Of a stretch of 64,000 bases of DNA, positions 33,125-41,382 are shown one piece after another. The stretch is taken from contig NZ_JAEKFT010000003.1 in assembly GCF_018524365.1 (NCBI RefSeq), forward strand, positions 206,772 through 270,771. The letters run 5' to 3'. Both the position numbers and the translations under genes were made by a program. The notes under the pieces are model-generated. The model made no database searches. It was not told the origin of the DNA and worked only from the letters and a program-made list of their open reading frames with translations. Source of the stretch: Denitromonas iodatirespirans. Lineage in GTDB: Bacteria; Pseudomonadota; Gammaproteobacteria; Burkholderiales; Rhodocyclaceae. The stretch's first letter is position 1, and every line of letters begins with the position of its first letter.

Positions 33125-35236
33125 GTGTCAGCGTGGATCGCCTGGATCTGCTTCGCCACGGCCGGCGCGATCCTGACGCGCATCGGATGGAAGCACGTGC
33201 ATGATCACGCCGGCCGCGCGGGGCGGGCACCGGTCGGTCCGCTCACAGCGGCCGTGCCGATCCGCCAGCGCCTGGGCGAGCTCGGCGGCGGCTGGTTGCG
33301 CGTGGCTTCGGCCCACGAGCTGGTCGAGGCCTGCGCGTTGGGGGCGGCGCTGCGACAGCTGCGCCGGGAGAGCAAGCTGTCGGGTGCAGTCTACGAGCGC
33401 GACATCGCCCCGGCGATCGATGCCTACCTCGAGCTGGTGCAGCTGCTGCCGGCCAGCGAAGCGCACCACCACGCCCACGCCGGCGGCCTTGCCGCTCACA
33501 CCATCGAGACCGTGCTGGGCGCGCTGCGCGCGCGCAACGGCCATCTGTTGCCGCCCGGCGGCAGCGCCGAGCAGATCGACCTGGCGCGCGACCACTGGAC
33601 CTATGGGGTGCTGTTTGGCGCCCTGCTGCATGACATGGGCAAGATCGTCACCGACCTGCGCGTCGACATGATCGAGCGTCCCGGTGCCGAGCCACGGCGC
33701 TGGCTGCCGCTGTCCGGCACGCTCGCAGCGGCCGGGGCGGTGGCCTATCGGGTGGGGTTTGCGCCAAAGTCCGAACGCGACTATGGGGCGCACCGCAAGT
33801 TGCCCCTGGCCTTGCTCCAGCGCATCGTGCCGGCGACCGCGCTGGCCTTCCTCGGCCGGCAGCCGGAGGTGCTGCAGGCGCTTACCTCCTACCTGGGCGG
33901 CGAGGAGGGTGCCGACTCGGTGATTGCACGGATCGTGCGCCATGCCGACCAGGTCTCCGCAGCGAAGAACCTGCAGGACGGCTCACGGGTGCGTTTCCCG
34001 AGTGCGAGCGCGGTGCCGCTCATCGAGCGCATGGACGCGGCGCTGCGCGCACTGCTCGCGGACGGCGAGCTGCCCCTCAATCGAGACGGCGCGGCCGGCT
34101 GGGTGGCGGGTGACGAGGCGATCTACTTCGTCGCCAAGCGCCTGGCCGACGCGGTGCGCGAGCGCATCACGCAGGCGCAGACTGACGATGGCGACGGCGT
34201 GCCGACGCGCAACGACCGTCTGTTCGACAGCTGGCAGGACTACCGGGCGATCGAGCCGAACCCCGACACCGGGCAGGCGATCTGGCACATGGTGGTGATC
34301 GGGCAGGACTACCGCCACGAGTTGGCGATGCTCAAGTTTCCGCTGCGCTCGCTGTTCAACGATCCGACGCGCTATCCCGCGCCCTTCGACGGTACGCTCG
34401 AGCGGCGCCCAGGACGCGCGGGCGATGCGCCAGCAGCGGCCGAGGCGGCAGGGCCGGCGGCCGACGCCGGCAGCGCGGCGAAATCTGAAGCCGACGCACG
34501 CACGAGGGCGCACCCTGATCGCAAGACCGTGCCCGAGCCGAAGCCACGTGACACGGCGCGCAAGGCCGCGCCACCGCGCGACCGGAAAACCGATGCCGCC
34601 GCGCCACGGAGCGGCCAGGCGCCCGATGCTGTGCTGGCCATGATCACGGCCGATGCGTCAGCGATCGCCCCCGAGTGCGAGGCCAATGTTGCAGGAGAAG
34701 ACTTCCTCGACGACGAGGACAGCGCCATGCGCACCGCCGAGTCCGATGCGCGCGTCGAAGGCCGGCGGCCGGTAGTGCCTCATGTGCCGGTGCTCGAGGA
34801 CGCGAACGGGGAGCCGCATCCGCTCGCCGTGCGGTTTATGGAATGGCTGCAAGGGGGGCTGGCCAGCGGCGTGATGCACTTCAACGAACCGGGGGCAATG
34901 GTGCATTTCGTCGAGCAGGGCATGGCCTTGGTGTCACCGCGGATTTTTCGGGCATTCGCTGAAGAAGTCGGCGAGCCGGACGAGGCGCGTGGCGGACGCC
35001 GCACGGCGCCCGGTACGGTGGTACAGCGGCATGTGATTCGGGCTGGATGGCACCTTGTCACCGCCGGGAGCAACAACATCCAGCATTACGCCGTGATCAA
35101 GCGCGGCGGTGGCATTGCAGGCAAGCTGGCCGCTGTGGTAATGCTGTATCCGCAGCGCTGGGTCAATCCCGTACCGCCGCCCAACCCCAATCTCAAGCCC
35201 TTTGAGTTGGTGGAACACGAAAGGTCGGAACCATGA
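33125..35236 (+). CDS. traI: MobH-family relaxase TraI (TIGR03760-like)
   Basis: A 703-aa relaxase that would nick the element's origin of transfer and lead the strand into the channel. It has an N-terminal hydrophobic segment. The HD-like metal motifs of MobH relaxases are EAHHHAHAGGLAAHT (His114-118) and LLHDMGKIV (His-Asp 169-170). The middle is low-complexity Ala/Arg/Asp, and the C-terminal winged-helix domain is AVRFMEWLQGGLASGVMHFN. It starts at GTG, 9 bases after the toxin stop. It is the only transfer gene on the plus strand and lies far from the operon, as usual for this island type. Confidence 0.93.
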   Translation: MSAWIAWICFATAGAILTRIGWKHVHDHAGRAGRAPVGPLTAAVPIRQRLGELGGGWLRVASAHELVEACALGAALRQLRRESKLSGAVYERDIAPAIDAYLELVQLLPASEAHHHAHAGGLAAHTIETVLGALRARNGHLLPPGGSAEQIDLARDHWTYGVLFGALLHDMGKIVTDLRVDMIERPGAEPRRWLPLSGTLAAAGAVAYRVGFAPKSERDYGAHRKLPLALLQRIVPATALAFLGRQPEVLQALTSYLGGEEGADSVIARIVRHADQVSAAKNLQDGSRVRFPSASAVPLIERMDAALRALLADGELPLNRDGAAGWVAGDEAIYFVAKRLADAVRERITQAQTDDGDGVPTRNDRLFDSWQDYRAIEPNPDTGQAIWHMVVIGQDYRHELAMLKFPLRSLFNDPTRYPAPFDGTLERRPGRAGDAPAAAEAAGPAADAGSAAKSEADARTRAHPDRKTVPEPKPRDTARKAAPPRDRKTDAAAPRSGQAPDAVLAMITADASAIAPECEANVAGEDFLDDEDSAMRTAESDARVEGRRPVVPHVPVLEDANGEPHPLAVRFMEWLQGGLASGVMHFNEPGAMVHFVEQGMALVSPRIFRAFAEEVGEPDEARGGRRTAPGTVVQRHVIRAGWHLVTAGSNNIQHYAVIKRGGGIAGKLAAVVMLYPQRWVNPVPPPNPNLKPFELVEHERSEP

Positions 35237-35344
35237 AGTGCAAGAGTCACTTTACGCGACAGATAATGACGATAGCATTGGCGATCATCTCCACAGATCG
35301 TCCTTCCTGTTGGCCATGCATGGTCGCGGGGAGGGTTTCGCCCG

Positions 35345-35614
35345 ATGCATCGACCGGCTACTTGGGAACAAATCGAAGCGGCACTGCCGCCGGACGTCAC
35401 ACGTGCCGAGGTCGAGGCGTGGCTTGTGTTGGTGCCACGCATGGATCCGACAGAACCACGCGCGCCTTGGTACGTGCGTGCGTGGAGCGTACCCGGCAAA
35501 ATCCAGGCGGCACGTTCTGGAGGATGGCTGCCGGCGGGCTTCGCCGAGGAGGTTGCTCGACGAACCTGGATGCACCGACGTCCGCCGCCAGCGTTGACAA
35601 TCCTGTTTGAATGA
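35345..35614 (+). CDS. Small hypothetical protein after the relaxase, 89 aa
   Basis: Reads EQIEAALPPDVTRAEVEAWL and MDPTEPRAPWYVRAWSVPGK; it is not recognised. A GGGAGGG ribosome site lies about ten bases before the ATG. In related islands one or two small ORFs separate the relaxase from the integrase; here no integrase follows. An alternative frame starting at 35233, overlapping the relaxase stop, has an Arg/Cys/Thr-rich composition and is less likely. Confidence 0.5.
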   Translation: MHRPATWEQIEAALPPDVTRAEVEAWLVLVPRMDPTEPRAPWYVRAWSVPGKIQAARSGGWLPAGFAEEVARRTWMHRRPPPALTILFE

Positions 35615-35805
35615 CGTATCAATGCAGCACGAGCAGGATCGGAACTGTAAGGGCGGGAGACAGACCGCTTTTTTTGGGATTCGGAAACCGCGATAATTTG
35701 TATTATGTCAACCAATACATCCACGGTTGCCGATTGCGCGGCACATCTGCATTATGGGAGCTGTCTCTTGTCCGTCTGCGGTGTTCTTGCACCGCCTGCA
35801 CTGCC
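35615..35805. other. Probable element/chromosome boundary region
   Basis: This 190-base stretch is A+T-richer than both sides (T7 run at about 35669-35675, GATAATTTGTATTATG near 35690). It separates the last mobile-element ORF from the formate dehydrogenase genes. It may hold the attachment site and the dehydrogenase promoter. No tRNA, integrase fragment or obvious long direct repeat is visible here. Confidence 0.35.
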
Positions 35806-37491
35806 ATGCCACTTCAGTCACCTCCTCTTGGAAGTCGGCGCCAGTCGGCATTCCTGAAAGGTCGTCAGCCGACGCCTTCCGCGATGGCTTCCGTACGGTC
35901 GATCCTCGGCCTGGAGACTTTCCAACGAGCGCATCTGCTTGAGTATCTTCATCGCCTCCAGGACGCGACCGGCGGTCTGGTTGCGGACGACTTGGTCGCG
36001 CTTGCGGCATTGATGGGCATCGCGCCTGTCGAGGTGGCGGAGGTTGCGAGTTTCTACCACCACTTCGACTGCGTCGAATCTCCCGACGACTTGCCGCCGG
36101 CGGTGACGGTTCGGGTGTGTGATTCGCTCGCTTGTGCGATGGCGGGCAGCGAGGCGCTGGCGACGGCACTGGATGCATTGGACTTGCCGAACGTTCGCAT
36201 CCAACGTGTCTCGTGTATCGGCCAATGCGACGCAGCCCCGGCGGTGACCGTGGGGCAGCATGTCGTACAGCGCGCATCGTTGGAGAATGTCCAGACGGCG
36301 ATCGGGGCTGGAGCCCTGAGCGCCACCGCGGCGACGGGCATCGACTACGCGGCCTATCGGGCCGATGGCGGCTATGAGTTGCTCAAGGCCTGCCATGACG
36401 ACGACGCTACCGCGACACATGTGCTGACCCAGCTCGACGCCTCGGGCTTGCGTGGCTTGGGCGGAGCCGGTTTCCCGGCCGCGCGCAAGTGGCGCATCGT
36501 GGCCGGCGAACCGGCGCCCCGCTATCTCGTGGTCAATCTCGATGAAGGAGAGCCGGGCACATTCAAGGATCGCGAGGTGCTCGAACGGGATCCGCACCGG
36601 ATGCTTGAAGGCGCATTGATCGCCGCGCAGTTGTGCGGTTGTGAGGCGATCTATATTTACCTGCGCGACGAGTACGCAGCCATCCGCCGGCAGATGCAGA
36701 CGGCCATCGACGCCCTCCTCGCCGATCCCCCGGTGCCCGTGCCTCTCATCGAGCTGCGACGCGGTGCCGGCGCCTATGTTTGTGGCGAGGAGTCAGCGTT
36801 GATCGAGTCGCTCGAAGGCAAACGCGGCATGCCTCGTCTGCGCCCCCCGTATGTGGCCGAACGCGGTCTGTTTGGGCGTCCGACGCTGGAGCACAATGGC
36901 GAGACGCTGTTCTGGGTGCGCGAAATCGCCGAGCGTGGCGGCGCCTGGTTTGCGGACGAGGGGCGTCACGGGCGTAGCGGCCTGCGTCGCTATTCGGTGA
37001 GCGGACGGGTGGCAAAACCGGGTGTGTATCTCGCGCCGGCGGGTATTACGGTACGCGAGTTGATCGATGAGTACGCCGGCGGAATGGCCGAGGGGCACAC
37101 CTTGTACGGCTATTTTCCCGGCGGCGCGTCGGGCGGCATGCTGCCGGCGCGTCTGGCCGATGTTCCGCTTGATTTCGACACGTTGCAGCCACATGGCTGC
37201 TTCATCGGCTCGGCAGCGGTGATCGTGTTTTCCACCGCGGATCGCGCCCGCGATCTGGCGCTCAACACCATGCGTTTTTTTGCGCACGAGTCCTGTGGGC
37301 GTTGCACGCCCTGCCGCGTCGGTACCGACAAGGCGGCTGGGCTGATGGCCAAGCCCGTTTGGGATGCCGAACTGCTCGAGGCGCTCGGCGAAGTCATGCG
37401 CGATGCGTCCATCTGCGGTCTTGGCCAAGCGGCGCCCAACGCAATGGCGTGCGCAATGCGCTATTTTCCCGAGGAGTTTGCCGATGGCTGA
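35806..37491 (+). CDS. fdsB: NAD-dependent formate dehydrogenase beta subunit, NuoE-NuoF fusion
   Basis: The electron-transfer subunit that passes electrons from formate to NAD+ (561 aa). Residues 30-160 are a thioredoxin-like [2Fe-2S] domain of the NuoE/FdsG type with Cys105, Cys110, Cys137 and Cys141. The remainder is NuoF/FdsB: GLRGLGGAGFPAARKWRIVA (NADH site), NLDEGEPGTFKDRE and GAGAYVCGEESALIESLEGK (FMN site), and the [4Fe-4S] ESCGRCTPCRVGT. Many relatives encode the two domains as separate genes. The start is uncertain: the ATG at 35806 keeps the KGRQ block seen before the first helix, but it has a weak ribosome site and lies in the boundary region. It overlaps the alpha-subunit gene by 8 bases. 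Confidence 0.9.
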   Translation: MPLQSPPLGSRRQSAFLKGRQPTPSAMASVRSILGLETFQRAHLLEYLHRLQDATGGLVADDLVALAALMGIAPVEVAEVASFYHHFDCVESPDDLPPAVTVRVCDSLACAMAGSEALATALDALDLPNVRIQRVSCIGQCDAAPAVTVGQHVVQRASLENVQTAIGAGALSATAATGIDYAAYRADGGYELLKACHDDDATATHVLTQLDASGLRGLGGAGFPAARKWRIVAGEPAPRYLVVNLDEGEPGTFKDREVLERDPHRMLEGALIAAQLCGCEAIYIYLRDEYAAIRRQMQTAIDALLADPPVPVPLIELRRGAGAYVCGEESALIESLEGKRGMPRLRPPYVAERGLFGRPTLEHNGETLFWVREIAERGGAWFADEGRHGRSGLRRYSVSGRVAKPGVYLAPAGITVRELIDEYAGGMAEGHTLYGYFPGGASGGMLPARLADVPLDFDTLQPHGCFIGSAAVIVFSTADRARDLALNTMRFFAHESCGRCTPCRVGTDKAAGLMAKPVWDAELLEALGEVMRDASICGLGQAAPNAMACAMRYFPEEFADG

Positions 37492-40255
37492 CACTGCCCC
37501 GTCAACTCAAATCCGCTTTTCGATTGATGGCCGCGAGCTGGACGCCGCGCCAGGGCAAAGCATCCTGGAAGCCGCGCAGGCGATCGGGATCGAGATTCCG
37601 CATCTGTGCCACCAGCCAGGCCTGCGGCCGGACGGCAACTGTCGTGCCTGTGTGGTCGAAATCGAGGGCGAGCGGACGCTCGCACCCTCCTGTTGCCGGG
37701 CACCGGCACCCGGCATGGTGGTGCGCAGCACCAGCGAGCGCGCTCAGCGGGCTCAGAAGATGGTCCTCGAGTTGCTGAGCGCCGATTTGCCGGCACAGGC
37801 GCAAACCGCCGACAGCGAGTTCGCCCGCTGGCGCCGGCAGTTGGGCGTCGATGCTTCCCGTTTCGACGCACGGCCGCCCTGCCCTGACGACACCTCCCAT
37901 CCGGCGATCACGGTTTCGCTGGACGCGTGCATCCAGTGCACCCGCTGTGTCCGCGCCTGCCGTGAAATCCAGGTGAACGACGTGATCGGCTACGCGCAGC
38001 GCGGCGCCGCCGCACACATCATTTTCGACCTCGGCGACCCGCTCGGCCGCAGCAGCTGTGTGGGCTGTGGCGAGTGTGTTCAGGCCTGTCCGACCGATGC
38101 GCTGCGTGTGGCCGCCGAGCCGGCGACGAGCGCGCCGACGACGCAGGTCGATTCGCTGTGCCCCTATTGCGGCGTGGGCTGCCAGCTGACCTACCATGTC
38201 CAGGGCGAGAAGATCGTGCGGGTCGAGGGGCGCGACGGGCCGGCCAATCACGCGCGTCTGTGCGTCAAGGGGCGCTTCGGCTTCGACTACATCCACCATC
38301 CCGAGCGCCTGACCCGCCCGCTGATCCGGCGCGAAGGCAAGCCGAAGTCGCTGGACGGCTTCGATCCCTCCCGGCCCCTCGATGTCTTCCGTGAAGCGAG
38401 CTGGGACGAAGCGCTGGCCCTGGCGGCCGATGGCTTGCGCCAAATCCGCGAAGCTCACGGCGGCCGCAGTCTGGCCGGCTTCGGCTCGGCCAAGGGCAGC
38501 AACGAGGAAGCATACGTGTTCCAGAAGCTGGTGCGCACCGGTTTCGGCAGCAACAATGTCGATCACTGCACGCGCCTGTGCCATGCCTCGTCGGTAGCGG
38601 CGCTGCTGGAAGGGGTAGGCTCGGGCGCAGTGTCGAATCCGGTGGCCGACGTGGCCGACGCCGATGTGATCCTGATCATCGGCGCCAATCCGTCGGCCAA
38701 CCATCCAGTGGCCGCCAGCTTCATCAAGAACGCGGTCAAGGCGGGCAAGACGCTGATCATGATGGATCCCCGGCGCACCGACCTAGCCCGCCACGCCCGT
38801 TATTTTCTTCAGTTCCGCCCCGATTCCGACGTTGCCCTGCTCAACTGCCTGATCCACGTCATCATCGACGAGGGCCTGGTTGACCAGCATTTCGTCGAGC
38901 AGCGGACCGAAGATTTCGCCGCCCTGCGCGAGCAGGTGGCCGATTTTTCACCCGAGCGCATGGCGCCGGTGTGCGGCATCGACGCGGACACGCTGCGCAC
39001 GGTGGCGCGGTGCTACGCCCGGGCGAATGCCGCAATGATCTTCTGGGGCATGGGCGTGTCGCAGCATGTGCATGGCACCGACAACGTCCGCTGTCTGATC
39101 GCGCTGGCGCTGATCACCGGGCAGATCGGTCGACCCGGCACCGGGCTGCACCCGCTGCGAGGCCAGAACAACGTCCAGGGCGCCTCCGACGCCGGGCTGA
39201 TCCCGATGGTGCTGCCGGACTACCAGCGCGTGGACGATCCGGCGATACGTGCCCGTTTCGAAGCGGCCTGGGGCTGCGCGCTCGATCCGGTGCCGGGGCT
39301 GACCGTGGTCGAGATCATGGATGCGGCCTTGGCCGGGCAGATTCGCGGCATGCTCATCATGGGCGAAAACCCGGCCATGTCCGACCCCGACTTGAATCAT
39401 GCACGCCAGGCGCTGGCGTCGCTGGAGCACTTGGTGGTGCAGGACATCTTCCTGACCGAAACGGCGGCGTTTGCCGACGTGGTGCTGCCCGCGTCGGCAT
39501 TCCCCGAAAAGGACGGCAGCTTCACCAACACCGACCGTCGGGTGCAACTCGGCCGCGCGGCGTTGAAACCCCCGGGCGATGCGCGCCAGGATCTGTGGAT
39601 CCTGCAACAGCTTGCCATGCGTATGGGTTGTCAATGGCCGTTCCAGGATACCGCCGGCGTGTTCGACGAGATGCGCCGCCTGATGCCTTCGATTGCCGGC
39701 ATCGACTGGCAGCGGCTGCTGCGCGAGGAGTCGATCACCTACCCGTGCCACAGCGCCGACGACCCCGGCCAGCCGATCCTGTTTTCCGACGACTTTCCCA
39801 CGTCCAACGGGCGGGCCCGGATCGTCCCGGCAGGCCTGGTGCCCGCGGCCGAACGGCCCGACACCGAGTACCCCCTGGTGCTGATCACCGGGCGCCTGCT
39901 CGAACATTGGCACACCGGCGCCATGACCCGCCGGGCAACGGTGCTCGATGCGCTCGAACCCGATCCGGTGGTGATGATGGCGCCGTCCGTGATGGCGGGT
40001 CTCGGTGTCGGACCCGGCGACATGGTCAGGCTGTACTCGCGGCGCGGCCAAGTCGAGGCGCAGGTGCGGGTCGACGCCGGAATGCGGGAGGGAGAGGTGT
40101 TCCTGCCCTTCTGCTATCGGGAAGCCGCTGCCAACCTGCTCACGCACGACGCGCTCGATCCGTGGGGCAAGATCCCCGAGTTCAAATATTGTGCGGTTCA
40201 GCTCGAAGCGCTGGCATCGTGTGCAGCCACAGAAGCCGCCGACCACGTGCGCTGA
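37484..40255 (+). CDS. fdsA: NAD-dependent formate dehydrogenase alpha subunit (molybdenum/tungsten bis-MGD)
   Basis: The catalytic subunit that oxidises formate to CO2 (923 aa). In order: an N-terminal [2Fe-2S] ferredoxin (CHQPGLRPDGNCRACVVEIE), 4Fe-4S clusters CIQCTRCVRACREIQ and CVGCGECVQACPTDAL, the proximal cluster LCPYCGVGCQLTYHVQGE, then the molybdopterin domain. The active-site ligand is Cys, not selenocysteine, in HCTRLCHASSVAALLEGVGS, followed by the conserved His. The C-terminal dinucleotide-binding domain ends EFKYCAVQLEAL. The usual accessory genes (fdsC/fdhD and fdsD) do not follow, so sulfuration of the cofactor must use a gene elsewhere. Confidence 0.95.
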   Translation: MADTAPSTQIRFSIDGRELDAAPGQSILEAAQAIGIEIPHLCHQPGLRPDGNCRACVVEIEGERTLAPSCCRAPAPGMVVRSTSERAQRAQKMVLELLSADLPAQAQTADSEFARWRRQLGVDASRFDARPPCPDDTSHPAITVSLDACIQCTRCVRACREIQVNDVIGYAQRGAAAHIIFDLGDPLGRSSCVGCGECVQACPTDALRVAAEPATSAPTTQVDSLCPYCGVGCQLTYHVQGEKIVRVEGRDGPANHARLCVKGRFGFDYIHHPERLTRPLIRREGKPKSLDGFDPSRPLDVFREASWDEALALAADGLRQIREAHGGRSLAGFGSAKGSNEEAYVFQKLVRTGFGSNNVDHCTRLCHASSVAALLEGVGSGAVSNPVADVADADVILIIGANPSANHPVAASFIKNAVKAGKTLIMMDPRRTDLARHARYFLQFRPDSDVALLNCLIHVIIDEGLVDQHFVEQRTEDFAALREQVADFSPERMAPVCGIDADTLRTVARCYARANAAMIFWGMGVSQHVHGTDNVRCLIALALITGQIGRPGTGLHPLRGQNNVQGASDAGLIPMVLPDYQRVDDPAIRARFEAAWGCALDPVPGLTVVEIMDAALAGQIRGMLIMGENPAMSDPDLNHARQALASLEHLVVQDIFLTETAAFADVVLPASAFPEKDGSFTNTDRRVQLGRAALKPPGDARQDLWILQQLAMRMGCQWPFQDTAGVFDEMRRLMPSIAGIDWQRLLREESITYPCHSADDPGQPILFSDDFPTSNGRARIVPAGLVPAAERPDTEYPLVLITGRLLEHWHTGAMTRRATVLDALEPDPVVMMAPSVMAGLGVGPGDMVRLYSRRGQVEAQVRVDAGMREGEVFLPFCYREAAANLLTHDALDPWGKIPEFKYCAVQLEALASCAATEAADHVR

Positions 40256-40270
40256 AGCGAGGCCCGGCGC

Positions 40271-40798
40271 ATGGAAAAACAGGATCTATCCGTTTGGCAG
40301 GGAGACATCACCCGCTTGTCGGTGGATGTGATTGTCAATGCCGCCAACGAGAGTCTGCTCGGTGGCGGCGGTGTCGACGGCGCCATCCATCGGGCCGCAG
40401 GCCCCGAGTTGCTCACGCATTGCCGCCGCCTGGGCGGCTGCCCCACGGGTGAAGCCCGGCTCACTCCGGGCTTTCGCCTGCCCGCACGCTGGATCGTGCA
40501 TACGGTCGGGCCGGTGTGGCGCGGTGGTGGTCACCAGGAGGCCGACTTGCTGGCCGCGTGCTACCGGAACAGTCTCGTCCTGGCCGATCAACAGGCGGCG
40601 AGCAGCATCGCCTTCCCGGCGATCAGTTGCGGCGTGTATGGTTTCCCGGCCGAGGCCGCGGCGCAGATCGCCGTTGCCGAATGCCGGCGTGCGCTCGAAT
40701 CCCCCCTCAGCATCGAGCGGATCGTGCTGGTGGCGTTCGACGTAAAAATGGCGGCTGTTCTCACAGCCGCCATGCAGGCAACACCCCGCAACCCCTGA
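40271..40798 (+). CDS. Macro-domain O-acetyl-ADP-ribose deacetylase-like protein
   Basis: A 175-aa single macro domain of the YmdB/MacroD type. Signature segments are [20 protein letters not shown] and [20 protein letters not shown], with a central [13 protein letters not shown]. It would remove ADP-ribose or acetyl groups from proteins or from O-acetyl-ADP-ribose. It starts 15 bases after the formate dehydrogenase alpha gene, so it probably shares its transcript; the functional link is not obvious, apart from both handling products of NAD chemistry. Confidence 0.92.
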   Translation: MEKQDLSVWQGDITRLSVDVIVNAANESLLGGGGVDGAIHRAAGPELLTHCRRLGGCPTGEARLTPGFRLPARWIVHTVGPVWRGGGHQEADLLAACYRNSLVLADQQAASSIAFPAISCGVYGFPAEAAAQIAVAECRRALESPLSIERIVLVAFDVKMAAVLTAAMQATPRNP

Positions 40799-40802
40799 AC
40801 CC

Positions 40803-41162
40803 TCAGGAGTCAAGCCGGTATTGTTCGGCGCAGTGCATCCGGCAGGCCTCAAGGCCCTTTTGTGGCCGGAACGAGACGCACTGGGTTTTCAGCGGAAAAC
40901 TGGCGGAGATTTCGGCAGGATCCCCGTCTTCGTAGTGATCGATGTGTGCCAACTCAAGAAAATGCTCGGCCGACTGGCGGCTGTGGAAAATGGTCAGGCT
41001 GCCGTCGCTGGAGCACACCCAGCGGCCGTTGAGCGAAATGGCGTGGCAGGTGCAGTGATGCATGCATATCGGATGAATCCGGATGGTTGCTACCGCGGCT
41101 GACCACAGCGGCGCTGCTGCAACATCCAGCCACCCGGCCATGCGTTCGGCTGACGCAATCAT
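40803..41162 (-). CDS. Hypothetical protein with Cys/His cluster, 119 aa
   Basis: I do not recognise this protein. A conspicuous motif HPICMHHCTCHAISLNGRW lies near the middle, and another Cys/His pair (CRMHCAEQY) near the C-terminus, suggesting metal binding. The segment VCSSDGSLTIFHSRQSAEHF looks like a small alpha/beta domain. The ATG at 41162 follows a GGAGGAG ribosome site. It is convergent with the macro-domain gene and divergent from metY. Confidence 0.6.
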   Translation of the reverse strand: MIASAERMAGWLDVAAAPLWSAAVATIRIHPICMHHCTCHAISLNGRWVCSSDGSLTIFHSRQSAEHFLELAHIDHYEDGDPAEISASFPLKTQCVSFRPQKGLEACRMHCAEQYRLDS

Positions 41163-41318
41163 GTTTTCTCCTCCGTCAATATGTTTTTCGTCCGACAGTT
41201 GGAGCAACCACCCGTTGGGCATCTGCCGGAATTGCGATTTTTGAACACCGCTTGAACTTCTTTTCTAGTCGTGATTTTTCGCACGGTCAAGGGCAAATCG
41301 ACCAACTGCACCGGCCGC

Positions 41319-41347
41319 CGCCCGGACCGGGTGGCGCTTGGTATACT
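41319..41347 (+). promoter_or_regulatory. Extended -10 promoter for metY
   Basis: TGGTATACT at 41339-41347 is an extended -10 element (TGn plus TATACT) 36 bases before the metY ATG. No good -35 is present, as is common for extended -10 promoters. A GC-rich inverted repeat around 41315-41335 overlaps the promoter. I see no SAM or SAH riboswitch fold in the leader. Confidence 0.55.
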
Positions 41348-41382
41348 CCGCTCCTTTGACCGACAAGCAGAGGGGCGCATCG

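Noticed and set aside
35233..35610. 125-codon ORF overlapping the relaxase stop
   Set aside because: Composition rich in Arg, Thr and Cys; the alternative frame at 35345-35614 has a better ribosome site and protein-like sequence.
35641..35720. GGGATTCG near 35677 as a tRNA T-loop remnant at an attachment site
   Set aside because: The flanking bases do not form an acceptor or T-stem and there is no CCA end on either strand.
41230..41382. Possible SAM/SAH riboswitch before metY
   Set aside because: The leader after the extended -10 promoter is only about 30 bases, too short for a known riboswitch of this class.
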